Positions 18,400 through 27,003 of a DNA stretch of 64,000 nucleotides are shown here, piece after piece. A program made the translations under genes and the position numbers. The notes under the pieces are model-generated. The model saw only the letters and a list, made by a program, of their open reading frames with translations, ran no database searches and was not told the DNA's origin. Each line of letters begins with the position of its first letter. The stretch's first letter is position 1. Source of the DNA: an uncultured Eubacteriales bacterium (GTDB taxonomy: Bacteria > Bacillota > Clostridia > Lachnospirales > Cellulosilyticaceae). The stretch covers positions 372,001 to 436,000 of the forward strand of contig URVM01000001.1 in the NCBI GenBank assembly GCA_900551325.1, read 5' to 3'.

Positions 18400-18508
18400 A
18401 ATAAATAAAAAGTTCCCTCATTTATTTATTAAAGGCAACGAATACTCTAGCCCCAAGAGGAGATAGAGTACCCGTACTACCTATTAAATTATTAATTAAT
18501 AATTTAAT
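18400..18508 (-). other. Hairpin-rich pgk-tpiA intercistronic region
   Basis: Three consecutive foldable segments lie in 18317-18530: a perfect 26-bp AT palindrome at 18483-18508, a hairpin with TACTCTA arms and an inner CTCC/GGGG stem at 18442-18469, and AATAAATAAA/TTTATTTATT at 18400-18430. None has a clean terminator tail. They may be mRNA processing or stabilising structures that set different levels of pgk and tpiA transcripts. Confidence 0.5.
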
Positions 18509-18530
18509 CTTCTATTTAACTAAGTATGGA

Positions 18531-19772
18531 TTATTTACATCCACAGTTGCATCCGCAACCTTTGTTATCAGCTGCTGCTACACCTGGAAGTTCTTTACCT
18601 TCTAAGAACTCTAAAGATGCACCACCACCTGTTGAAATGTGGCTCATCTTATCAGCAAAACCAAGACGTTTAACAGCGTTTACAGAGTCTCCTCCACCAA
18701 CTACTGTTGTAGCACCTTCAAGGTTAGCTACAGCGTCACATACTGCAAGTGTACCTGCTGCAAAGTTTTCAAATTCAAATACACCCATTGGTCCGTTCCA
18801 TACAACTGTTTTAGCACCAGCTAAAGCATCTTTGTAAAGTTCGATTGTTTTTGGTCCAATATCAAAGCCTGACCAACCAGCTTCAATTGTCTCTACTACA
18901 GCTCTTTCTGTATCGTTAGAGAATTCTTTACCTACTACGTGGTCAACTGGAAGAAGAAGTTTAACACCTTTTTCTTCAGCTTTCTTAACCATTTCTAAAG
19001 CATAATCCATTTTATCTTCTTCTAATAATGAATTACCAACTTCTTGACCTTGTGCTTTAAGGAATGTATATGCCATACCACCACCGATAATAAGTGTATC
19101 AACTTTTTCAAGAAGGTTGTTGATAACAGCAATTTTATCAGATACTTTAGCACCACCAAGGATTGCTACGAATGGACGAACTGGATTTTCTACAGCTTCG
19201 CCTAAGAATTTAATTTCTTTTTGCATTAAGTAACCAACTACATTTTCTTTACAGCATTTTGTAACACCAACGTTTGAACAGTGTGCACGGTGAGCTGTAC
19301 CGAAAGCATCGTTTACAAATACTTCATTATCGCAAAGAGCAGCTAATTCTTCTGCATATTTAGCAGCAGCTTCATCTTTACCATATTTTGTTTCTTCTAC
19401 TCTATAACGAGTGTTTTGAAGTAATAATACTTCACCTTCTTTAAGTTGGGCAGCAACTTTTTGTGTTTCAGGTCCTGTAACAACAGCATCGTCAACGAAC
19501 TTAACTTCTACGCCTAATCTTTCTGTAAGAGCAACAGCAACTGGAGCTAAAGAAAGCTCTGGTTTAGCTTCTCCTTTTGGTTTACCAAGGTGTGAGCAAA
19601 GAATAACTTTTGCACCTTGTTCTAATAATTTTTTGATTGTTGGAAGTGCACCGTCAATACGGTTATAGTTTTGGATAACGCCATCTTTAAGAGGTACGTT
19701 AAAGTCACAACGTACTAAAACTTTTTTGCCTTGAAGACCTTGAAGATCATCAACTGTTTTTTTGTTTAACAT
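18531..19772 (-). CDS. pgk: Phosphoglycerate kinase with Cys-rich C-terminal tail
   Basis: A 413-residue kinase making ATP from 1,3-bisphosphoglycerate. VLVRCDFNVPLKDG, SHLGKPKGE and NDAFGTAHRAHCS line the phosphoglycerate site. ILGGAKVSDKI and GGGDSVNAVKRLG line the nucleotide site, and the hinge is present. The frame opens six codons earlier, but AAAGGAG is correctly spaced for the ATG at 19772 and MLNKKTVDDL is a normal N terminus. After the usual family end ELPGVAAAD, the protein adds NKGCGCNCGCK, four cysteines alternating with Gly or Asn. That tail is not part of the common Pgk fold and looks like a small metal- or thiol-binding extension. It is preceded by the gapA terminator. Confidence 0.96.
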   Translation of the reverse strand: MLNKKTVDDLQGLQGKKVLVRCDFNVPLKDGVIQNYNRIDGALPTIKKLLEQGAKVILCSHLGKPKGEAKPELSLAPVAVALTERLGVEVKFVDDAVVTGPETQKVAAQLKEGEVLLLQNTRYRVEETKYGKDEAAAKYAEELAALCDNEVFVNDAFGTAHRAHCSNVGVTKCCKENVVGYLMQKEIKFLGEAVENPVRPFVAILGGAKVSDKIAVINNLLEKVDTLIIGGGMAYTFLKAQGQEVGNSLLEEDKMDYALEMVKKAEEKGVKLLLPVDHVVGKEFSNDTERAVVETIEAGWSGFDIGPKTIELYKDALAGAKTVVWNGPMGVFEFENFAAGTLAVCDAVANLEGATTVVGGGDSVNAVKRLGFADKMSHISTGGGASLEFLEGKELPGVAAADNKGCGCNCGCK

Positions 19773-19848
19773 ATTTATTGCTCCTTTCAATTCTTTATCT
19801 TATTTTAATGTAATTACTGTATATGCAAATATATATAAAAATATATTA

Positions 19849-19892
19849 AAAAAGGGGCCGGTCCTATAATCTCTACAAGACCGGACCCTTTT
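19849..19892 (-). terminator. Terminator between gapA and pgk
   Basis: A 13-bp GC-rich stem (19851-19863 with 19879-19891, one mismatch) is followed on the minus strand by CCCCTTTTTT. It directly follows the gapA stop codon and should end or attenuate most transcripts there, raising gapA expression over pgk-tpiA-gpmI-eno. Confidence 0.8.
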
Positions 19893-19911
19893 AGGATCTT
19901 GCTACAATAAA

Positions 19912-20925
19912 TTATTTGCTAAGTTCAGCAAAGTATTTGATTGTTCTAACCATGTTGCTTGTGTATGAGTTTTCGTTGTCATACCAAGAAACAACTTTAA
20001 CTAATGTTTTATCTCCAAGAGATGTTACTTTTGTTTGTGTAGCATCGAATAATGAACCGTATGTGCATCCGATAATATCTGATGATACTAATTCTTCTTC
20101 TGTGTAACCGAATGATGGAGTAGCAGCAGCTTTCATAGCAGCGTTAACTTCTTCAGCTGTTACAGCTTTGTCAACTACAGCAACTAATTCTGTTAAAGAA
20201 CCTGTTGGAACTGGTACACGTTGTGCAGCACCGTCTAATTTACCAGCTAATTCTGGGATAACAAGACCGATAGCTTTAGCAGCACCTGTTGAGTTAGGAA
20301 CGATGTTGCAAGCAGCAGCACGTGCTCTTCTTAAATCACCTTTTGGATGAGGACCATCAAGTGTCATTTGGTCACCTGTGTAAGCGTGGATAGTTGTCAT
20401 GAAACCTTTTTCAACGTTTGCTAAGTCATGTAAAGCTTTAGCCATTGGAGCTAAACAGTTTGTTGTACATGAAGCAGCTGAGATGATTGTATCGTCTGCT
20501 GTTAAGATGTTTTCGTTTACACCGAATACAACTGTTGGAAGGTCGTTTCCTGCTGGAGCAGAGATAACAACTTTTTTAGCACCTGCATCAATGTGAGCTT
20601 GAGATTTAGCTTTTGATACGTAGAAACCTGTACATTCAAGAACTACGTCTACACCGATTTCTCCCCATGGAAGATCTGCAGCATTTCTTTCTGCGTAGAT
20701 TTTAATTTCTTTACCATCTACTACGATTGAATCTTCTTTTGCTTCTACTTTATCAGCTAATGCATATTTACCTTGAGCTGAATCATATTTTAATAAGTGT
20801 GCTAACATTGTAGGATTTGTTAAGTCGTTGATTGCTACTACTTCATATCCTTCTGCACCAAACATTTGTCTAAATGCAAGACGTCCAATACGTCCAAAAC
20901 CGTTAATTGCTACTTTTACAGCCAT
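19912..20925 (-). CDS. gapA: Glyceraldehyde-3-phosphate dehydrogenase
   Basis: A 337-residue NAD-dependent, phosphorylating dehydrogenase of glycolysis. The Rossmann start is VAINGFGRIGRLAFRQ; the catalytic Cys lies in SAASCTTNCLAP and its partner His in IHAYTGDQ. AINDLTNP with an Asp after the second strand fits NAD preference. The frame can be read 19 codons further upstream, but AAGGAGG lies seven bases before the ATG at 20925. The gene follows cggR by 70 bases, so it is driven by the cggR promoter plus any promoter in the gap, and it ends at a strong terminator. Confidence 0.97.
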   Translation of the reverse strand: MAVKVAINGFGRIGRLAFRQMFGAEGYEVVAINDLTNPTMLAHLLKYDSAQGKYALADKVEAKEDSIVVDGKEIKIYAERNAADLPWGEIGVDVVLECTGFYVSKAKSQAHIDAGAKKVVISAPAGNDLPTVVFGVNENILTADDTIISAASCTTNCLAPMAKALHDLANVEKGFMTTIHAYTGDQMTLDGPHPKGDLRRARAAACNIVPNSTGAAKAIGLVIPELAGKLDGAAQRVPVPTGSLTELVAVVDKAVTAEEVNAAMKAAATPSFGYTEEELVSSDIIGCTYGSLFDATQTKVTSLGDKTLVKVVSWYDNENSYTSNMVRTIKYFAELSK

Positions 20926-20995
20926 TGATACATCCTCCTTAAAATAACTATGAGTATTATTTTTATATACAAAGCGCTTCATTAGTAAGACTAAA

Positions 20996-22027
20996 TTAGC
21001 GAATTGATACCTCTATCATTTTTTTAGCAGCTCCTTCGTCTATGACTAAGTAGCTACCATTAAGTAAATCTTTAGCAGCAAATAATGCTACTCCTTTTGA
21101 AGTTCCACCTGCAAGTACAATTCTTGTTGAAATGTCTTTTACCATATCTAGGTCTAACCCTATATTAGCTGCACTGTATATTACTTTACCCTCTTCATCA
21201 AAATAATATCTAAAGGCTTCTGCTACAGCTTGCTTTTGTTCAAGTAATGCAATGACTTCAGACGACTCATTTCGTCTTTTTGCCATCTTCATAGCATCAC
21301 CTAAACCCAATATAATCATATCTGATTTCCTCATTTTGTGCAATGTTTTTTGGATATGAGGTTCTTGCTTGATGGTTTCAATAGAATTTGCGCTTAAATT
21401 ATCAGGAATATTTAAGACTTCGTATTTACCATTAATTTTCTTAGCGAATTCTGCCGCTAAAACATTGGCTTGATATTCCATACGTTCTCCAATACTTCCA
21501 CGTGCTGGAATAACTGTGGTATTTGTGGGTCCTGTTTGTTTCGTTGGCATCATTTCAACCATTTTAGAAATGGTGCTTCCGCCTGTTATTGCAATGACAT
21601 TGTCTTCACTTATAAGGCTTAAAATCAGGTTACTTCCCGCTTTACCTAGTAGCCATTTCACATTTTCATCTTGATCTACATCTCCTGGAACAACAATAAC
21701 TTTCTTTGCTCCTATTAAAGTTTGTATTTCCTCTTCTAGCGTACTAAAAGCATTGAGCTCTTGTAGTAAGCCATAGAGTTCATCAAGTAGTTCTTTGCCA
21801 CTCGTAGTGACTACCATCCCCGTATGTGCTACTTCTATAAGACCTTGTTTATTAAGTAAATCTGTAGCTGCACGAATAGTTCTTTCTGAATATGTAGTAA
21901 GTCCTGCAAGAAGTCTACGCCCAATCGGTTCATTACATGAAATAGCTTGTAAAATAGTATATCTTACTTTGAAATCTTTCATACCTTCTGGGATAATCTG
22001 TTCTAGTCTTAACATGGTATTTTTCAT
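20996..22027 (-). CDS. cggR: Central glycolytic genes regulator, SorC family
   Basis: A 343-residue repressor with an N-terminal winged helix-turn-helix (residues 18-75, with SERTIRAATDLLNKQGLIEV as recognition region) and a C-terminal sugar-phosphate-binding domain. In that domain VIAITGGSTISKMVEMMP is the phosphate loop, IIPARGSIGE and NIGLDLDMVKDI match SorC-family effector sites. In the known family the effector is fructose-1,6-bisphosphate. Being the first gene before gapA is the standard arrangement. The Shine-Dalgarno (GGGTG) is modest. An operator-like GGGAC repeat lies in its leader, so it probably represses itself. Confidence 0.93.
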   Translation of the reverse strand: MKNTMLRLEQIIPEGMKDFKVRYTILQAISCNEPIGRRLLAGLTTYSERTIRAATDLLNKQGLIEVAHTGMVVTTSGKELLDELYGLLQELNAFSTLEEEIQTLIGAKKVIVVPGDVDQDENVKWLLGKAGSNLILSLISEDNVIAITGGSTISKMVEMMPTKQTGPTNTTVIPARGSIGERMEYQANVLAAEFAKKINGKYEVLNIPDNLSANSIETIKQEPHIQKTLHKMRKSDMIILGLGDAMKMAKRRNESSEVIALLEQKQAVAEAFRYYFDEEGKVIYSAANIGLDLDMVKDISTRIVLAGGTSKGVALFAAKDLLNGSYLVIDEGAAKKMIEVSIR

Positions 22028-22038
22028 CGCATCACCCT

Positions 22039-22078
22039 GTGGGACTTTTTTTGCCCCTTCTTTCTATTTCGTTCCCAC
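22039..22078 (-). promoter_or_regulatory. Candidate CggR operator
   Basis: Inverted repeat GTGGGA (22039-22044) and TCCCAC (22073-22078) just downstream of the predicted cggR transcription start. On the plus strand GGGAC-six bases-TGCC resembles one half of the B. subtilis CggR operator (GGGAC-N6-TGTC, repeated). The position between promoter and cggR is the same as in Bacillus. Confidence 0.45.
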
Positions 22079-22084
22079 GTCTTT

Positions 22085-22113
22085 ATTCTACCTATAAATT
22101 ACTAATATTTCAA
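22085..22113 (-). promoter_or_regulatory. Promoter of cggR-gapA
   Basis: TTGAAA (22108-22113), a 17-base spacer and TAGAAT (22085-22090) on the minus strand, about 58 bases before the cggR start. Confidence 0.6.
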
Positions 22114-22149
22114 GGCTTTATTAAAAATTTAACAATTTTTTTGTATAAA

Positions 22150-22182
22150 ATAAAAACGTACAAGTTTTACTTGTACGTTTTC
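22150..22182 (-). terminator. Intrinsic terminator of the Na/Pi cotransporter gene
   Basis: Stem AAAACGTACAAG / CTTGTACGTTTT with a 6-base loop and T-rich tail, a few bases after the stop codon at 22189. Confidence 0.85.
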
Positions 22183-22188
22183 ACTAAT

Positions 22189-23871
22189 TTACATCATTGG
22201 TTCACTAGAAACATATATCTTTTTTTCATCTAAAATTGCATTTCCTATATTAGATGCATGGTCTGAAATACGCTCTAAGTTACTAATAGTATCTAAGAAT
22301 ACTACACCTGCCATGGAAGTACATTTGTTTTCAGAAAGACGTTTAATATGTCTTGCTCTTAAATCTTCTTCTAGCTTATCAACTTGTTGTTCTAAAGGTT
22401 GTACTTCTTTAGCAATAGATCTATCATCAAATTCGCAAGCTTGTATTGCTGTTTTAAATGATTTAATTGCTAAAGTTGATATTTGTTCAAGCTCATTAAT
22501 AGCTTGTTCTGAGAAAACTACTTCATCTCTTATACGTATCTGGGCAAGCTCTGCTAAGTTTTCAGCATGGTCACCTACACGCTCAATATCACTTACTGTG
22601 TGGAATAAACTATTTACAATACCATGCTCATTTTCTGATATTGGTAAGTTAGATAGTTTAATTAAGTAATGATTTATACCATGTTGTAGTTGATTGATGA
22701 CCTTTTCTCTTTTAAATACATCTTGTATTTTAGCCTCATCTTTTTCAAAGATTGCTTCCATACCTATTTTAACATTATGTGACGCCATTTCACCCATGCG
22801 CACAACTTCTTTAATAGCATTTTGTACTGCAAAAGACGGTGTTTCAAGAATACGCTCATCTAAATGCTTAAGTTCACTTTCATTTTCTTCATCTTTACCT
22901 GGTACAAGTCTTTCAGCAATCTTAACAAGTAACCCTGCAAATGGGAATAATAAAAGTGTATTTAATATATTGAAGATACTATGAACAACACTAATCTTTG
23001 TTGGATCAATAAGTGATGTACCAAACTCTGCAAGTTTTGGCATAATACCGCCAAAGGCTATAATTGCTATAATAGCAAAGACTACAGTTCCAATAACATT
23101 AAATAATAAATGGATTACAGCTGCACGTTTACCGTTTCTACCAGCACCTACACTTGAAAGCATTGCTGTTACTGTTGTTCCAATATTTTGACCTAAAATA
23201 ATATAAATACCTGTGTTCCATGGTACAAGTCCATTCATTGCAAGTGTCTGAAGTATTCCTACAGATGCAGATGAACTTTGAATAATAGCTGTTACAATTG
23301 TTCCTAATAAAATACCTAATAAAGGATTTGATCCTAATGTTACAAAAAGTTGTTTTACTGCTTCGAGTTGGCTAATAGGTTCTACTGCCTCTGCCATAAG
23401 ATCAAGTCCTAAGAAAAGGCCACCAAATCCAAATACAATTTGACCAATTTGTTTTACTTTCTGCTTCTTGCAGAATAAAACCATAATAACACCTATACCA
23501 ATACATAGAGGCGCTATTGTAGAAGGTTTTAAAAATGATACCCAATCTCCTAAAGATACAATCCAAGCAGTTACTGTTGTACCAATATTGGCACCCATAA
23601 TAACACCTACTGCTTGTCTAAGTGACATAAGTCCTGCATTAACAAAACCTACAACCATAACTGTGGTTGCTGACGAACTTTGGATAATAGCTGTAACACC
23701 AGCACCTACAGCTACTCCTAAAAAAGGATTAGTTGTTAAGGCACTTAAGAGATTCTTCATCTTACTGCCTGCTGCTTTTTGAAGTCCCTCTCCCATATAG
23801 TCCATTCCAAACATAAAAAGACCAAAACCGCCAAGAAATGTTAGAGCTATCTGAAATACATTAATATCCAT
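22189..23871 (-). CDS. Na/Pi cotransporter family protein with PhoU domain
   Basis: A 560-residue membrane protein likely moving phosphate with sodium. Two inverted transporter repeats carry the paired QSSSATT (near residue 65) and QSSSAS (near residue 198) motifs, each followed by a GANIGTT or GQNIGTT stretch. The C-terminal 220 residues (from about 340) form a cytosolic PhoU-like helical domain containing VSDIERVGDHAENLAEL and ISNLERISDHASNIGNA, the two metal-site repeats of PhoU. This NptA-PhoU fusion is standard in Clostridia. It is a single gene ending at a terminator and starting with GGGAGG ahead of ATG. Confidence 0.92.
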   Translation of the reverse strand: MDINVFQIALTFLGGFGLFMFGMDYMGEGLQKAAGSKMKNLLSALTTNPFLGVAVGAGVTAIIQSSSATTVMVVGFVNAGLMSLRQAVGVIMGANIGTTVTAWIVSLGDWVSFLKPSTIAPLCIGIGVIMVLFCKKQKVKQIGQIVFGFGGLFLGLDLMAEAVEPISQLEAVKQLFVTLGSNPLLGILLGTIVTAIIQSSSASVGILQTLAMNGLVPWNTGIYIILGQNIGTTVTAMLSSVGAGRNGKRAAVIHLLFNVIGTVVFAIIAIIAFGGIMPKLAEFGTSLIDPTKISVVHSIFNILNTLLLFPFAGLLVKIAERLVPGKDEENESELKHLDERILETPSFAVQNAIKEVVRMGEMASHNVKIGMEAIFEKDEAKIQDVFKREKVINQLQHGINHYLIKLSNLPISENEHGIVNSLFHTVSDIERVGDHAENLAELAQIRIRDEVVFSEQAINELEQISTLAIKSFKTAIQACEFDDRSIAKEVQPLEQQVDKLEEDLRARHIKRLSENKCTSMAGVVFLDTISNLERISDHASNIGNAILDEKKIYVSSEPMM

Positions 23872-24144
23872 CGGTATCCTCCCATGTTGTTTTCATACAG
23901 GGACATTCTAACACGAACTATTTTCACGTACAACAATTACATTTATACTTCATATTATTTTGTACAAATTACCCTATATTTTAATTTTTTACCACTTAAA
24001 TATAGACTATATGTTAAATTAATTTGAAAAATATTTAATTATTCTTTTAATTCAGCTTATAGCCATTACATCTTCTATTTATTTTGCCCATTAAGAAAAC
24101 CACTATTCAGATTCTCTATTTAAACTTCAATTTATATTTTGCAA

Positions 24145-24200
24145 TTTTAAAATAAGGGCAGATAACCTATAATTATAGGTTGTCTGCCCTTATTTTAAAA
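24145..24200 (-). terminator. Terminator of the isc-mnmA operon
   Basis: A 28-bp stem, almost perfect, with TAAGGGCAGA arms and a T-rich tail, directly after the mnmA stop codon. The rest of 23872-24144 is AT-rich and shows no gene or clear promoter. Confidence 0.85.
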
Positions 24201-24204
24201 TTAT

Positions 24205-25287
24205 TTATTTTATAATTGTTCCCCCACCAACTACTATATCACCATCATAAATTACAAGTGCTTGTCCTGGTGTAATAGCGCGCTGTGGTTCATCAAAAGT
24301 ACACTTTAATGTTTCCTCGTCTACCATCTCAATTGTACATGGCTGTGGAGCGTGACTGTAGCGAATTTTAGCGGCTACTTTCATCTTACCTTCTAGCTTC
24401 TCAAATGGCATGAAGTTTAATTTATTAGCGTATACTTCCTTAGTAAATAAGTCTTCATTATCTCCTACTACTACTGTATTATTAACTGGGTCAATTTTAG
24501 ACACAAAGAGTGGCTTACCGTATGATAAACCAAGCCCCTTACGTTGACCGATAGTATAATGGATAATTCCCTTATGTTCACCTAAGACTTTTCCTTCTTT
24601 TGTGATGAACTTACCTTTTTGTGGTTTTTTACCTGTTGCTTCTTCAATATACCCTGCATAGTTATTATCTGGTACAAAGCATATTTCTTGGCTATCTGGC
24701 TTAGTTGCTACACCTAGTCCAATCTCCTTAGCAATAGCACGTATCTCGTCTTTTGTGTAATCACCAAGTGGCATAAGTGTATGTTTTAATTGTTCTTGTG
24801 TTAAGTTATATAAAGCATATGTTTGGTCTTTTGCCATTGTTTTAGAAAACTTAAGTGCATAGCGCCCTGTACTTTCATCTTGAATAATACGTGCATAATG
24901 ACCTGTTGCTATATAATCTGCACCGATTTGAAGAGATTTACGGAGCATAGACTCCCATTTTACATAACGATTACAAGCAATACACGGATTAGGTGTATGA
25001 CCTTTTTCATACTCTTCTATAAAGTAATCTATTACATTTTTCTTAAAGTCGTTTCTAAAGTTCATTACATAGTGTGGAATATCTAATTTTTGGCATACAC
25101 GTCTTGCATCATCAACTGCAGAAAGACCACAACATCCCCCGTCATGATCTTCTGGTGCATCTTCTTGCCAAATTTGCATGGTCATTCCAATGACTTCATA
25201 TCCTTGCTCTTTAAGAAGGTAGGCAGCTACAGAGCTGTCTACCCCTCCTGACATTCCAACTACTACTTTACCTTTGCTACTAGGCAT
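24205..25287 (-). CDS. mnmA: tRNA-specific 2-thiouridylase MnmA
   Basis: A 360-residue enzyme that thiolates U34 of Lys, Glu and Gln tRNAs, using sulfur from IscS. The ATP loop is VVVGMSGGVDSSVAAY; NPCIACNRYVKW holds the first catalytic Cys and DSQEICFVPD the second; HYTIGQRKGLGL is the conserved central motif. The frame opens at 25323, but that start would overlap iscU by 44 bases. The ATG at 25287 gives an 8-base overlap (ATGCCTAG) with the iscU stop codon and the usual N terminus, so I chose it. Being downstream of iscS and iscU fits its need for persulfide sulfur. Confidence 0.95.
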   Translation of the reverse strand: MPSSKGKVVVGMSGGVDSSVAAYLLKEQGYEVIGMTMQIWQEDAPEDHDGGCCGLSAVDDARRVCQKLDIPHYVMNFRNDFKKNVIDYFIEEYEKGHTPNPCIACNRYVKWESMLRKSLQIGADYIATGHYARIIQDESTGRYALKFSKTMAKDQTYALYNLTQEQLKHTLMPLGDYTKDEIRAIAKEIGLGVATKPDSQEICFVPDNNYAGYIEEATGKKPQKGKFITKEGKVLGEHKGIIHYTIGQRKGLGLSYGKPLFVSKIDPVNNTVVVGDNEDLFTKEVYANKLNFMPFEKLEGKMKVAAKIRYSHAPQPCTIEMVDEETLKCTFDEPQRAITPGQALVIYDGDIVVGGGTIIK

Positions 25288-25732
25288 GGTGTGCTTCATC
25301 CTCTTCACCATGTCCATGATCATGATGATCAGTGTCTTGTGGCTCTTCTAAACCTTCAATTGTAATATTATTTTTTGTCGCGTAATCCCAAAGTGCAGCA
25401 TGAAGTGCTTCTTCTGCAAGTACTGAACAGTGAACTTTTACTGGTGGAAGTCCATCTAATGCTTCCATAACAGCTTTATTTGTTATTTTTAAAGCTTCTT
25501 CGATTGTTTTACCTTTTACAAGTTCTGTAGCCATTGAGCTAGTTGCTACAGCTGCACCACAACCAAATGTTTTGAACTTAACATCTTCAATTACATCATT
25601 TTCAATTTTAAGATATACTTTCATGATGTCACCACATTTTGCATTTCCTACTGTACCAACACCACTTGCATCTTCAATTTCACCTACGTTACGTGGATTC
25701 ATAAAATGATCCATTACTTTTTCACTATACAT
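25280..25732 (-). CDS. iscU: Iron-sulfur cluster scaffold IscU/NifU-like with His-rich tail
   Basis: A 150-residue scaffold on which IscS builds Fe-S clusters. The three conserved cysteines are in GNAKCGD, KTFGCGAAVA and KVHCSVLAEEAL, the bacterial IscU/NifU N-terminal fold without the extra NifU domains. After about residue 127 the protein continues with a tail rich in His and Asp (TDHHDHGHGEEDEAHHA) not needed for scaffold function and possibly metal-binding. GAGGTG precedes the ATG. It lies 40 bases after iscS and overlaps mnmA. Symbols iscU and nifU are both used for this type. Confidence 0.93.
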   Translation of the reverse strand: MYSEKVMDHFMNPRNVGEIEDASGVGTVGNAKCGDIMKVYLKIENDVIEDVKFKTFGCGAAVATSSMATELVKGKTIEEALKITNKAVMEALDGLPPVKVHCSVLAEEALHAALWDYATKNNITIEGLEEPQDTDHHDHGHGEEDEAHHA

Positions 25733-25772
25733 ATCTTCACCTCGTCATAATGTTTGTCATTAATTTTGTTTA

Positions 25773-26951
25773 TTATTTATTACTTTTAATAAAGTCTTCA
25801 TATAAAGGAGACATATCTCTCATACGCTGAACGATAGCTGGTAACTTCTCAAGTACATAGTCTATCTCTTCTTCTGTAGTTTTTTCTCCTAAAGTCATAC
25901 GTAATGATCCGTGTGCTTTCTCATGTGGTAAACCAAGCGCTAATAATACATGAGAAGGATCAAGTGAACCTGATGTACAAGCTGAACCACTTGAAGCTGC
26001 TACACCATTCATATCTAATAAGAGAAGAAGTGATTCCCCTTCAACAAATTCAAAACCAATATTTACGTTGTTTGATAAACGATTTACTGGATCACCATTA
26101 AGTTTACAGTATGGAACTGTATTTAAAATACCATTCATTAATTTATCACGTAAACCTTTAATACGAGTATTTTTCTCTTCAAAGTCTGTATATGCAAGTT
26201 CCATAGCTTTAGCAAGGCCTACAATACCTGGTACATTTTCTGTACCTGCACGTCTGCCTCTTTCTTGTGCTCCACCATGAATAAGGTTAGTAATTTTAAG
26301 ACCTCTTCTTATATAAAGTACACCAACACCCTTTGGTCCATAAATTTTATGGCCTGACATTGAAAGAGCGTCAATATTTTCTTCTTTTACATCAATTTTT
26401 ACTTGACCAATCGCTTGAACAGCATCTGTATGGAAAGCAACTCCATGTTCTTTAGCAATCTGACCAATTTCTTTAATTGGCATAATGCTTCCTACTTCAT
26501 TGTTTGCATACATAATTGTAATTAAAATAGTTGTATCTTTTATAGCAGCTCTAAGTTCATCTAAGTCAATTTGTCCATTTTCATTAACATTTAAGTAAGT
26601 TACTTCATAACCTTGTTTTTCAAGATATTCACATGTATGAAGTACTGCATGATGTTCTATTTTACTTGTAATAATATGATTTCCCTTGCCTTTATTAGCT
26701 TCTACAATACCTTTAATTGCCCAGTTATCAGATTCACTTCCACCTGCTGTAAAGAAAATTTCGTTTGGATGAGCTCCTAACAGACTAGCTACCTTTTCTC
26801 TCGCCTCATCTACTGCTTTTCTATTGATTTGAGCAACTTGATACACACTTGATGGATTTCCAAAGTTTTGTGTAAAGTAAGGCATCATAGCATCTAATAC
26901 TTCTTGTTTTACTGGTGTAGTTGCTGCATGATCCAAATATATTCTATCCAT
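25773..26951 (-). CDS. iscS: Cysteine desulfurase IscS/NifS
   Basis: A 392-residue PLP enzyme that removes sulfur from cysteine for Fe-S clusters and thiouridine. IYLDHAATTP is the N-terminal signature, SGHKIYGPKG holds the PLP-binding Lys, and SSGSACTSGS the catalytic Cys on its mobile loop. The frame opens at 26969, but GGGAG lies eight bases before the ATG at 26951 and the family begins MDRIYLDHAAT. Placement between the Rrf2 regulator and the scaffold gene, then mnmA, gives a compact isc operon without hscA or hscB, as is common in Clostridia. Confidence 0.95.
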   Translation of the reverse strand: MDRIYLDHAATTPVKQEVLDAMMPYFTQNFGNPSSVYQVAQINRKAVDEAREKVASLLGAHPNEIFFTAGGSESDNWAIKGIVEANKGKGNHIITSKIEHHAVLHTCEYLEKQGYEVTYLNVNENGQIDLDELRAAIKDTTILITIMYANNEVGSIMPIKEIGQIAKEHGVAFHTDAVQAIGQVKIDVKEENIDALSMSGHKIYGPKGVGVLYIRRGLKITNLIHGGAQERGRRAGTENVPGIVGLAKAMELAYTDFEEKNTRIKGLRDKLMNGILNTVPYCKLNGDPVNRLSNNVNIGFEFVEGESLLLLLDMNGVAASSGSACTSGSLDPSHVLLALGLPHEKAHGSLRMTLGEKTTEEEIDYVLEKLPAIVQRMRDMSPLYEDFIKSNK

Positions 26952-27003
26952 TTCCAACACTCCCAACATAGTTCTTAGTAAGTTTATTTAAAGTTTATTT
27001 AAA

